From positions 2,461,501-2,525,500 of the forward strand of contig NZ_CP062229.1 in NCBI RefSeq assembly GCF_024707545.1: a stretch of 64,000 bases of DNA. The letters are read 5' to 3'. This document shows, piece after piece, positions 35,369 through 46,295 of the stretch. The first letter of the stretch is position 1. Every line of letters starts with the position of its first letter. This DNA comes from Mesorhizobium onobrychidis. Its GTDB lineage: Bacteria > Pseudomonadota > Alphaproteobacteria > Rhizobiales > Rhizobiaceae. The notes under the pieces were generated by a model. The model was not told the origin of the DNA, made no database searches, and saw only the letters and a list, made by a program, of their open reading frames with translations. The position numbers and the translations under genes were made by a program.

Positions 35369-35833
35369 ATGGACGAGCTCCTCGCCGGCATCGAGCAACT
35401 CGCCTTGGTGCGGGCACTGAAGGCCTCATTCGTCGCCTATCCCATAGTCAACGCGCTGCACATCATGTCGATCGGCGCGCTGCTGACCAGCGTCTGGCTG
35501 ATGGACCTCAGGGTCCTCGGCGCCTTCCGCTCGCTGCCGTACGCGGCGTTCACCGCGTTGCTGCGCCGCACTGCATTTGCGGCGTTCGCCGGCGCGCTTG
35601 TCACGGGGTCGCTGCTCTTTTCAGTCAGGGCGAGCGAGTACGCGGCGATGCCGATTTTCCTCACCAAGATGACACTCATCCTTCTCGCCGGCGCCAACTT
35701 CCTCGTCTTTATGCGCCGCGCAAAAGGCGGTGATGAGCCGGCCGACGGGACCGTCACAATCCTGGCGGTGCTCTCGCTGATGCTGTGGACGTCCGTGCTC
35801 TTCGCCGGACGGTTTATTGGGTTTCTCAACTGA
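35369..35833 (+). CDS. four-span membrane protein paired with the DUF6152-like gene
   Basis: 154 residues, about four hydrophobic segments (YPIVNALHIMSIGALLTSVWLM, FAAFAGALVTGSLLFSV, FLTKMTLILLAGANFLVFM, ILAVLSLMLWTSVLFAGRFIGFL). I think of DUF6644-type membrane proteins but am not sure. It starts at the base after the stop of the DUF6152-like gene, so translation is coupled. A secreted partner and a membrane partner suggest an envelope or copper/redox pair (inference). Confidence 0.65.
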   Translation: MDELLAGIEQLALVRALKASFVAYPIVNALHIMSIGALLTSVWLMDLRVLGAFRSLPYAAFTALLRRTAFAAFAGALVTGSLLFSVRASEYAAMPIFLTKMTLILLAGANFLVFMRRAKGGDEPADGTVTILAVLSLMLWTSVLFAGRFIGFLN

Positions 35834-36014
35834 GGCGAGCGACGGTAAATGAACCGATTTGGCGATGAGGTCGGGCAGACGGGTGCGCCTTTCATCAAGC
35901 GCTTGCATGACCTTGTTCCTTCGGGTGACGGCAGATCGGTGCGATAGCCCTGGACGGATCAGCGTGCTTGCAGGGTCGCATTGTTGGCGGGACAGCACCC
36001 CCCTCTGGCCTGCC

Positions 36015-36045
36015 GGCCATCTCCCCCACAAGGAGGGAGATTGGC
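36015..36045. repeat. palindromic repeat after carB
   Basis: GGCCATCTCCC (36015-36025) pairs with GGGAGATTGGCC (36034-36045), with a loop of CCACAAGGA. It lies nine bases past the carB stop on the minus strand and may serve as its terminator. The unit matches a repeat I recall from rhizobial genomes. The intergenic stretch from 35834 to here contains no gene. Confidence 0.7.
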
Positions 36046-36053
36046 CAATCGCC

Positions 36054-39551
<3,498 letters not shown>

Positions 39552-39690
39552 ATCGAGGGTCCGTTCGGCAGGCGGCTTGCACGAAAAACCGGACGGGAAG
39601 ACCCGGCCGGTTGTGCTCGCGATTCTGGTATCAGGCTAGGAGGGCCTTATAGGGAAGAGTTTTGCCTGATGTAACCCCCTAAAATGCGAG

Positions 39691-39874
39691 TAGGGCAGTA
39701 GGGCAGTAGGGCAGTAGGGCAGTAGGGCAGTAGGGCAGTAGGGCAGTAGGGCAGTAGGGCAGTAGGGCAGTAGGGCAGTAGGGCAGTAGGGCAGTAGGGC
39801 AGTAGGGCAGTAGGGCAGTAGGGCAGTAGGGCAGTAGGGCAGTAGGGCAGTAGGGCAGTAGGGCAGTAGGGCAG
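39691..39874. repeat. 23-copy perfect octamer tandem array
   Basis: The unit TAGGGCAG is repeated 23 times without visible error over 184 bp. It lies between the end of the SH3 gene and the carB start, about 140 bp upstream of carB. The 23 copies, not a multiple of three in base count, and the perfect identity suggest a young, slippage-prone VNTR. The remaining 39552-39690 sequence is the carB leader, where I see no confident promoter. Confidence 0.95.
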
Positions 39875-39899
39875 AGGTTCGAGCGCCCTTTCAACATAT

Positions 39900-39921
39900 T
39901 GCCCTACTGCCCTACTGCCTT
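39900..39921. repeat. inverse-oriented copies of the octamer
   Basis: About two and a half copies of CTGCCCTA in the opposite orientation to the main array, 25 bp from its end. The stop codon of the SH3 gene lies inside. The array and these copies can pair to form a hairpin with a loop of about 25 bases. Confidence 0.8.
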
Positions 39922-40871
39922 ATTCCCCTTAGCCACTCATCCCCCAGCGCCAACTGATCCGTGATCTCGAAGCGTTCGGAAACGCCGACACGGATCAGGT
40001 TCAGGCTGCCCTCGCGCGTATAGCGGAATTCGCCTGATGCATTCGAACCGGCGGGCCGACCGGCCTGGAAGCTGATGACGCGGGTGCCGCCATCGGGCCA
40101 GGTCACGGTCACCTCGGCTTTGTCGCCCGTGTGGACAACGCCTGCCTTGCAGCTGGTCATCGGCTGGCCGACATAGCGGGCACAAGGAATCTCGTTGCGG
40201 GCACCCAGCGCCGGCGCGGGCCGCCCTGGCGGCTGCAGCCGCGCAACGGTTTGTGCGTTGGCCGGAGCCGCTGCATTGGCGGCGCGATTTTGGCTCGCTT
40301 TCGCCGCCGCGGGCGTCTGCATCTCCCCGGTCGAAGGATTTCCGCTGGCAGCGAGCGCCAGGCGGTAAGCGTCCTCGATGGCGGCCCTGCCGATTGCCTC
40401 AGCGGCTGTCATGGTGGTTTCGGGATCGGTCGCGCCCAGGCGCGCTGTCAGGTCGGGCAGCGGCTGGTCTGCGGTTGCCGGGTTCGCGGCCTCGGCTGCA
40501 GAGGCCGTGCCTTCGCCGGTCGGATCAGTATCCGCATCCGAAACGGCCACCGGATTCTCGGGGTTCAGGTAGCGCGCAGGAGCCCATCCGGCCAGTTGCG
40601 GGTTGTCAATTTCTGCAACCTTGCACCAGCGGTGGCCATTGACGTCGTTGCAGCCGAGATTGTTCACGCTCGTACCATTCGGCAGCCGAGCCTTGATCTT
40701 GCCCATCGCCGATGCCGTGGCGCGGACGTTCAGGAGATCGCCTGGAGCGAGGTCGGTCACGATGGACACGACCGGCGCCTCCTCGGCCTTGGCCGGCAGC
40801 AGCGCCGTCAGCAGGAGAGGGGCGGCAGTGAGCGCGTACAGTGTCGTTCGGAGCGTAACTGTGCGCCTCAT
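39912..40871 (-). CDS. secreted SH3-domain protein
   Basis: 319 residues: signal peptide (LYALTAAPLLLTALLPAKAEE), a bacterial SH3 domain (LAPGDLLNVRATASAMGKIKARLPNGTSV, RWCKVAEIDNPQLAGWAPARYL), an Ala/Pro-rich linker and a C-terminal domain (IPCARYVGQPMTSCKAGVVH, TVTWPDGGTRVISFQAGRP). The C-terminal half fits a conserved rhizobial secreted protein. It is probably envelope-associated. The stop codon lies within the inverted octamer copies, so the last residues (GIRQ) may derive from repeat insertion. The start is set at MRRTVTL. Confidence 0.8.
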   Translation of the reverse strand: MRRTVTLRTTLYALTAAPLLLTALLPAKAEEAPVVSIVTDLAPGDLLNVRATASAMGKIKARLPNGTSVNNLGCNDVNGHRWCKVAEIDNPQLAGWAPARYLNPENPVAVSDADTDPTGEGTASAAEAANPATADQPLPDLTARLGATDPETTMTAAEAIGRAAIEDAYRLALAASGNPSTGEMQTPAAAKASQNRAANAAAPANAQTVARLQPPGRPAPALGARNEIPCARYVGQPMTSCKAGVVHTGDKAEVTVTWPDGGTRVISFQAGRPAGSNASGEFRYTREGSLNLIRVGVSERFEITDQLALGDEWLRGIRQ

Positions 40872-41014
40872 TATGTTGGCCGTGGCGATAGATTCATTAC
40901 CGAAGGCGCGGCCAGGCACGGAAACGCCACCGCTGGCCAAGTCGATTTTATAAGGGACGACATGGCGCTATGTAAGCCCGAAAATGCGGCTGCGGCGTGG
41001 TATTCGGTCCGCGG

Positions 41015-41215
41015 CATGAGCTCGTACCTCGCTCAGCCGGGCATGAGCAAGCTCAGCGTGCGGCATGAACGCGTTCCGCGTTCAGCCTGAGGCATGAACT
41101 CGTGCCTCGTTCGGCCTGGCGGCATGAACTCGTGCCTCGTTCAGCCTGAGGCATGAACCCGTTGCGTTTAGCCGGACATGAACGCGTTCCGCGTTCAGCC
41201 GGACATAAATCCGGT
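41015..41215. repeat. eight degenerate repeats of about 27 bp
   Basis: Units beginning CATGA(A/G) start near 41015, 41042, 41064, 41093, 41123, 41152, 41178 and 41204, spaced 22-30 bp, each followed by a CGTTCCGCGTTCAGCC-like core. The last unit overlaps the 3' end of the phosphoesterase gene, whose stop lies inside it. From 40872 to 41014 I see no gene. Confidence 0.75.
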
Positions 41216-41953
41216 GCGCAGCGCGTAGGCCCATTCCGGCCGTCCCGCCTGTTCGGCCTGCCGCGCCGCCGCCTCGTGATCATAGTCGACGGCGATGGCC
41301 TCGAAGCGGTCGGGGCGGTCCGGCTCACCCAGTTCGACGATTCCGTAGCGTGCGTGAGGAGAGCCTTGCTCGGAGACATGCGCCGGCGGGGTGTCGTCGC
41401 CATACGCGGGACAACCGATGCTGCCCGGATTGAAGACGACCGGGCCGCCGGGGATACGGATTAGTTCGCTGCGGTGGCTGTGGCCGCACAGCACGAAGCG
41501 GCAAGCGGGATCGAGCGCGGCCAGCCGCCGCTTGATGGCGGCCAGCGGTGCGCGCACCAGCCGGCCATCTTCTATCGTATCGGTCAAGTATTTTTCGTCG
41601 TGGTCGGGGCGGGCATGGAAGGCGGTCACTCCCGGCGCGATCTCCAGCGTGAGGGGCAAGGCGAACAGCGCCTCGCGCTGCGCCGATGTCAGCCGCTCCA
41701 GCGCATAGCGGTCGGACGGCCACATGGCTTCATCGGCGGTGTCGCTGGCGACGCGGCGGTCGTGATTGCCGCGCACCGTCGGCAAGGCGAGCGCTTCAAG
41801 CCGGTCCATGGTTTCGCGCGGCCAGAGCGGGCCGGAGACGCAGTCGCCGAGGTTGACGATGAGGTCAGCACTGCCGCGCTGCCTGAGATCGTCGAGCACG
41901 GCGTCCAGGGCGAGAATGTTGCCGTGGATATCGGCGAGGACGACAATGCGCAT
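41195..41953 (-). CDS. calcineurin-type metallophosphoesterase
   Basis: 252 residues with the five metallophosphoesterase motifs in order: MRIVVLADIHGNILALDAVL (D-x-H), IVNLGDCVSGPLWP (G-D), VRGNHDRRVA (G-N-H-D), FHARPDHDEKYLTD, and VLCGHSHRSELIRI (G-H-S-H), ending VFNPGSIGCPAYGDDTPPA. It is a soluble phosphatase or diesterase of the YfcE/MJ0936 type; the substrate is unknown. The final codons (FMSG) lie in a degenerate repeat tract. Confidence 0.9.
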   Translation of the reverse strand: MRIVVLADIHGNILALDAVLDDLRQRGSADLIVNLGDCVSGPLWPRETMDRLEALALPTVRGNHDRRVASDTADEAMWPSDRYALERLTSAQREALFALPLTLEIAPGVTAFHARPDHDEKYLTDTIEDGRLVRAPLAAIKRRLAALDPACRFVLCGHSHRSELIRIPGGPVVFNPGSIGCPAYGDDTPPAHVSEQGSPHARYGIVELGEPDRPDRFEAIAVDYDHEAAARQAEQAGRPEWAYALRTGFMSG

Positions 41954-41967
41954 GTGAAGCTCCGTAG

Positions 41968-42170
41968 CCAGGACAGCGTTTCCTCGCCCTCGCAAGGCGG
42001 GGGAGAGGTGGCCGCGAAAGCGGCCGGAGAGGGGGCTCTTCGCGAGCGGCGCGTCAAGATGAATGAAGCTTCTTTGAACGATTGGAGAGCGTCAAGGCCC
42101 CCCTCTCCGTCTCGGCCTCGCCGAGCCACCTCTCCCGCACTTCGTGAGGGTGAGGAACCCAGGTTCTGAG
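41968..42170. repeat. 200-bp inverted-repeat element
   Basis: Left arm 41968-42011 (CCAGGACAGCG ... GGGGGAGAGGTGG) pairs imperfectly with right arm 42115-42170 (CCACCTCTCCCGC ... GAGGAACCCAGG). The centre has GGAGAGGGGGC against GCCCCCCTCTCC. It lies between two minus-strand genes and looks like a non-coding, MITE-like repeat. Confidence 0.7.
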
Positions 42171-42207
42171 AAATCCGCTCCTTTAATCGGCGGTTCCGGC
42201 GTCGTGT

Positions 42208-42564
42208 TTAGGCGCGGACTTCGATCTCGGAGGCGCCCACCGCGGGCAGTGCGGTGTCATCGACGGCAGCGGCAATGACGCTATCGAGCAGGCCCGGAAA
42301 GCGGGTATTGAGATCATCGCGGCGCAGCGTGATCAGCCGGCTGGTGCCGACCACCTCGGTGCGGGTGACGCCGGCCTCGCGCAGCTTGGCCAAATGATAG
42401 CTGAGATTGGTCTTCGAGCCGAGATCGAGGAACTGGCTGCAATTCAGCGGCACGCCTTCCTTGCTGGCGAGATAGCGCACGATGGCCAGCCGCGTCGGAT
42501 CGCCGAGCACGGCAAGCACGTTCGACAGGCTGATCTGGTCGGCGGCGGGGTGGGGCAATGTCAT
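42208..42564 (-). CDS. ArsR-family winged-helix regulator
   Basis: 118 residues. The helix-turn-helix spans VLAVLGDPTRLAIVRYLASKEG and KTNLSYHLAKLREAGVTRTEVVG. It lacks an obvious ArsR metal motif (no CxC in the recognition helix). It is divergent from an MFS exporter, with a TTCAA/TTGAA dyad in front of that gene, so it probably represses it. Confidence 0.88.
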   Translation of the reverse strand: MTLPHPAADQISLSNVLAVLGDPTRLAIVRYLASKEGVPLNCSQFLDLGSKTNLSYHLAKLREAGVTRTEVVGTSRLITLRRDDLNTRFPGLLDSVIAAAVDDTALPAVGASEIEVRA

Positions 42565-42725
42565 GCCCGAGAACTAAGCGCAATCAGGGCCGATTTCAAC
42601 GCATCTCCTCCTGGCGGATGCACGCAGTTTCTACCTCCCGCCACCTTGTCCTGACATAGAGCTGTCAGGAGGGTTCCGCTATTCTCGGGTGGCTTCATTG
42701 ACACCATGCCCCATTTTGTACAATT

Positions 42726-42743
42726 GTTCAATAACTTTTGAAC
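42726..42743 (+). promoter_or_regulatory. candidate ArsR operator before the MFS gene
   Basis: GTTCAA (42726-42731) and TTGAAC (42738-42743) form a perfect 6-6-6 dyad, 15 bp before the MFS start codon. A TTGACA (42698-42703) and TACAAT (42719-42724) pair, with a 15-base spacer, just upstream could be the promoter. Confidence 0.45.
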
Positions 42744-42758
42744 TAAGGATTTGCTGCC

Positions 42759-43937
42759 ATGGACAAGCGCCTCATCTGGCTTGCGCTCGGGTCTTTCACG
42801 ATCGCGACCGAAGGTTTCGTCATTTCAAGCCTGTTGCCCGACATCGCGGCCGATGCCGCCATCTCCGTTCCACTCGCCGGCGCGCTGATCACCGCCTTTG
42901 CGCTCGCCTATGCGCTCGGCACGCCGATCCTGGCGACGCTCACCGGCGAATGGGACCGGCGGCGCGTCATCTTGTGGACGCTGGTGTTTTTCGTGCTGGG
43001 CAATCTGGCGGCGGCGCTGAGTTCCTCTTTCGAATTGCTGCTGATCGCGCGCATCGTCATGGCGCTGTCGTCCGGCCTGTTTGCGGCGACGGCGCAGGGG
43101 ACGGCCGTGGCGCTTGTCGATGATCATCACCGCGCCCGCGCCATTGCCGTCGTTGTCGGCGGCACTACGGTGGCGGTGGCGGTCGGCGCACCGCTCGGCG
43201 CGCTTGTCGCGACCGTTGCCGGCTGGCGCGGCACGTTCTTTGCCATCGCCGGGCTCGGCGCGCTGGCCGGCGCAATCCTTTGGTACCGGCTGCCGCGCGG
43301 CATCGTCGGCACCAAACTGCCGCTCAGGCAGCGGCTGGCCGCAACCCTTCGCCCCGGCGTGCCATCGATCCTGCTGACCACACTCTTGGCGCTCACCGGA
43401 GCCTTCACGGTCTTTGCCTTTGTCGCGCCGCTAGCCATCGAAGGTGGCGGCTTGAGCCCGATCGCGCTGCCCGGCATGCTGCTTGCCTTCGGCGTCGGCG
43501 CCGTCATCGGCAACATTGCCGGCGGGCAGGCTGCCGACCGCTTCGGTGCGACGCGCACCGTCAGCTGGTCGCTGGCGCTGAGTGCGGTCATGCTGGTGAT
43601 GCTTTCGGTCATCCCGGCCTTCCTGCCGCACAGCATCGCCGGGCCGGCGCTGATGGCCATGATGGTGCCGTGGGGCATCGTCGGCTGGGCCTTCCCGCCG
43701 GCGCAGGCCAGCCGCATCATCAGGCTGGCGCCCGACGCAGCGCCCATCGTGCTGTCGCTCAACGGTTCGGCGCTCTATCTCGGCGTGGCGCTGGGCGCCG
43801 TCGTCGGCGGCGCGGTGCTGCGCTATGGCACGCCAGCCGATCTCGGCCTGGTCGCAGCAGTGTTCCCGATCCTGGGTCTTGGCGTCATGCTGGCCGGCCA
43901 CCGGGCGGCGCGGGCGATTGCCATGCCGGCGGAGTAA
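42759..43937 (+). CDS. MFS efflux transporter (DHA1 type)
   Basis: 392 residues with about 12 membrane helices. The first helix and loop read LALGSFTIATEGFVISSLLPDIAADAA, followed by TPILATLTGEWDRRRVILWTL and FAATAQGTAVALVDDHHRARAIAVVVGG. This is the DHA1 drug/sugar efflux group (AraJ-like). It probably exports a toxic compound sensed by the divergent ArsR protein. AAGGA precedes ATG 42759. Confidence 0.9.
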   Translation: MDKRLIWLALGSFTIATEGFVISSLLPDIAADAAISVPLAGALITAFALAYALGTPILATLTGEWDRRRVILWTLVFFVLGNLAAALSSSFELLLIARIVMALSSGLFAATAQGTAVALVDDHHRARAIAVVVGGTTVAVAVGAPLGALVATVAGWRGTFFAIAGLGALAGAILWYRLPRGIVGTKLPLRQRLAATLRPGVPSILLTTLLALTGAFTVFAFVAPLAIEGGGLSPIALPGMLLAFGVGAVIGNIAGGQAADRFGATRTVSWSLALSAVMLVMLSVIPAFLPHSIAGPALMAMMVPWGIVGWAFPPAQASRIIRLAPDAAPIVLSLNGSALYLGVALGAVVGGAVLRYGTPADLGLVAAVFPILGLGVMLAGHRAARAIAMPAE

Positions 43938-43989
43938 GCGAGATCGCAGAAGCGTGGCACTGCCCTGATCGCCCTGCCGGGCAGAATTT

Positions 43990-44039
43990 GGGTTCCTCTC
44001 CCCCACTCACATCTAGCGGAGCGAGGAACCCAGGTCCTG
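43990..44039. repeat. hairpin repeat, second copy of GAGGAACCCAGG
   Basis: GGGTTCCTC (43990-43998) pairs with GAGGAACCC (44023-44031). The right arm and its AGGTCCTG tail match 42152-42169, so this and the 41968-42170 element share an end sequence. It lies between convergent genes. Confidence 0.65.
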
Positions 44040-44048
44040 TAACCCACA

Positions 44049-44702
44049 CTACTTCCAGGTCCGGCGTCTCTCGATCTCGGCTTCGGACGGCTGTTGCTGG
44101 GCGAAGGATCCAGTCTTGATCTCACCGGCGCGTTCATAGGTCGCCATAATGACGCCGGTGGTCGATGCCTGTGAGCGGTTCAGCTTGAAAGCGGCCGGCA
44201 TTGCGCCGCTGCCAAACAGCCTCTTGCCCTTGCCCAGCACCAGCGGGAAGGTCAGCAGGCTGATCTCATCGATCAGGTCATTGGCGAGCAAGGTCTGGAT
44301 GAGTTCGCTCGATCCCTGGATGAGCAGGTCCGGCCCGTCCTCCTGCTTGAGCTGGCGCAGTGCGGCCACGACGTCGTCGCCGAGCGACTGGCTGTTTTGC
44401 CACGACAGCGTATCGGGCCGGTGGGTGGCCACATATTTGGTGGCGGCGTTGAAGCTGTCGGCGATCGGACCGCTCTTCTGGTACGGCCAATGCGCGGCGA
44501 AGATGTCGTAGGTCTTGCGGCCGAGGAGCAGCGCGAAGGGTTTTGCGAAGATCTCACCTATAAAGGCACCCCCGACGTCGTCCCAGTAATGGAACGTCCA
44601 GCCACCGAATTCGAAGCCGCCGACCGGGTCTTCTTCCGGCCCGCCAGGCGCCTGCATGACGCCGTCGAGGCTGACGAATGTCGCAGTGATGATCTTCCTC
44701 AT
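44049..44702 (-). CDS. RibD C-terminal / dihydrofolate-reductase-like protein
   Basis: 217 residues. The N-terminus MRKIITATFVSLDGVMQAPGGP, then LLLGRKTYDIFAAHWP and DLLIQGSSELIQTLLANDLIDEISLLTFP match the RibD_C / YyaP-YwjB family of reductase-like proteins. It is probably an NADPH-dependent reductase; the substrate is unknown. Start 44702 has a GGGAGAA stretch upstream. Confidence 0.87.
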   Translation of the reverse strand: MRKIITATFVSLDGVMQAPGGPEEDPVGGFEFGGWTFHYWDDVGGAFIGEIFAKPFALLLGRKTYDIFAAHWPYQKSGPIADSFNAATKYVATHRPDTLSWQNSQSLGDDVVAALRQLKQEDGPDLLIQGSSELIQTLLANDLIDEISLLTFPLVLGKGKRLFGSGAMPAAFKLNRSQASTTGVIMATYERAGEIKTGSFAQQQPSEAEIERRRTWK

Positions 44703-44851
44703 TGGATTCTCCCTTTTCATTATCCGTGCCGTCGGTGCCGGATTTCGGCCAAAGGACGTGCGAGCGGACGTCTGTCCGACAGGGCCGGAAAAAACTTCCA
44801 GCGCTCCAGCCGGCGACGGGCAAGCATCGGATGCGCCTCGCCTCGGCGACG

Positions 44852-45694
44852 TCATTGCGACCGCCTGCCGCCAACATCTTGCGACGAGAACCAGACGTCG
44901 CCGATGACGGCAATGGCGGTGCGGTCCGGTGCCTTGTCGGCCGTCAGCCATATCGAGCGGCTGCGTGCCGCCTTGTCGCGATTGGGGAATTTCGTTGCGG
45001 GTGTTGCCGCCGAGGCACCGATGCAAGGGATGAACCATGACCGCATGAACGGGTCGCAGGCAAAACCCTGTTGGGTGCGGGTCACCATCACCGCAAGGCC
45101 AACGCGCTCGGCTGGGCGCCACGGAAAGACCATGCGGGCGCCCGGCTTCAGCGCCTTCAGCCACTGGGCCGGGGGTGCTGCGACGCCGGCATTGACATAG
45201 ATGATGTCGGACGGTGGCAGGCTGCCGATGACCGCATCGCCATGGATGACGGTCACATTGCCATAGGCTTCGAGATTCTTTCTCGCGCGGTCGGCGAGAC
45301 TGGATTCCAGCTCGAAGGCGGCGACTGCGCCGTCCGGCGAAACCAGCTGTGCCAGCAGAGCTGTGTAGTAGCCGGTGCCGGCGCCGACATGGGTGACGGT
45401 CTCGCCGGGTTTTGGCGCCACTTTGCCGATCCACATGGCGTGCAGGAACGGCTCGCCATTGTTGATGCCCTTGTCGGCGTCGAGTGACACCAGCACGTTC
45501 TGGTAGACGTGAACAGGATCGGCACTCGGCGTTTCAACCTTGCCGTTGCCGGCGACGACCGTCCACGGCCCAGGCCCGAGAAAGGCTTCGCGCGACACCG
45601 CGGCGAAAGCTGCTTCGAGACGTGGATCGGCCCAACCTGCATTGGCAGCCATCAGTCGCGCATAAAAGCGGCGCACATCGGCGAGATCGGTCAT
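44852..45694 (-). CDS. protein-L-isoaspartate O-methyltransferase-like
   Basis: 280 residues. It has the Pcm pattern: DPRLEAAFAAVSREAFLGPGPW, the SAM loop VTHVGAGTGYYTALLAQLV, and PPSDIIYVNAGVAAPPAQWL. Pcm repairs or marks damaged isoaspartate in proteins. The C-terminal 70 residues are an extension with no motif I recognise. The start at 45694 gives MTDLADV; an upstream extension is weaker. Confidence 0.82.
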   Translation of the reverse strand: MTDLADVRRFYARLMAANAGWADPRLEAAFAAVSREAFLGPGPWTVVAGNGKVETPSADPVHVYQNVLVSLDADKGINNGEPFLHAMWIGKVAPKPGETVTHVGAGTGYYTALLAQLVSPDGAVAAFELESSLADRARKNLEAYGNVTVIHGDAVIGSLPPSDIIYVNAGVAAPPAQWLKALKPGARMVFPWRPAERVGLAVMVTRTQQGFACDPFMRSWFIPCIGASAATPATKFPNRDKAARSRSIWLTADKAPDRTAIAVIGDVWFSSQDVGGRRSQ

Positions 45695-45905
45695 GGCATC
45701 AAGATAGCGCAGACTGCCGATTTGTCGCGTCGATGCCGAGGGCATCGAGCACCATGTCAGCGCCGAGACGCTTGAAGCGTTTCGCAAGGCGATGACGGCG
45801 ACAAGCTAAGTCTACCGCCATTGCCGACAGTCCTGCCGGAACCGCCGCGTTGCCGCTGCGTTTGAGATCGTGCCACGCGATTGGCGCGAGACCGAGGAGG
45901 ATACC

Positions 45906-46094
45906 ATGGGCGTTGAACAGGCACCGACAGCGAAGGGCAAGCAAGCGGCCAAGGGATTGAAGCAGGCTGCGGCGAAGGACGAACGCAAGACCGAAGCGGA
46001 TACTGGACGCCCGCTCAAGAAGGGTGAGGCTCGCTTCGAGGAGCGCTCGAAAAGCTCGGACGGCAAGAGCGCGGGTACCAAGCAGAAGATCTGA
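45906..46094 (+). CDS. small, highly charged hydrophilic protein
   Basis: 62 residues, Lys/Ala/Glu-rich (MGVEQAPTAKGKQAAKGLKQ, GRPLKKGEARFEERSKSS). No signal, membrane segment or recognised fold; it looks intrinsically disordered. A strong GAGGAGG ribosome-binding site precedes ATG 45906, which supports translation. It is monocistronic. Confidence 0.6.
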   Translation: MGVEQAPTAKGKQAAKGLKQAAAKDERKTEADTGRPLKKGEARFEERSKSSDGKSAGTKQKI

Positions 46095-46295
46095 GCTAGC
46101 CGCCAAGTCCGGACCAAAAAAAGGCGCCGGCAGGCTTCTCAGCCGCGGGTGTCGTGCATCGATCCACCCCAGAGCCTGCGGCCCTTCATACGAAAAATAC
46201 TGTGACTTGGCGCAACCATTGAGATAATTGTTTGTTGGGTCGGATCGGGCCATGAGATCGGCAGGTTACCGATACGCGCGTCGCGGAGAGTTGCC

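Noticed and set aside
39691..39874. Tandem array considered as CRISPR
   Set aside because: The units are 8 bp and directly contiguous, without spacers, and no cas genes are near.
39679..39897. Open frame on the minus strand through the octamer array, coding a repeating LLPYCPTA peptide
   Set aside because: It is a by-product of the 8-bp repeat (24 nt per 8 residues) with no ribosome-binding site or conserved ends.
45715..45809. Plus-strand tail IEHHVSAETLEAFRKAMTATS as a gene remnant
   Set aside because: Short, no recognised family and no upstream coding signal.
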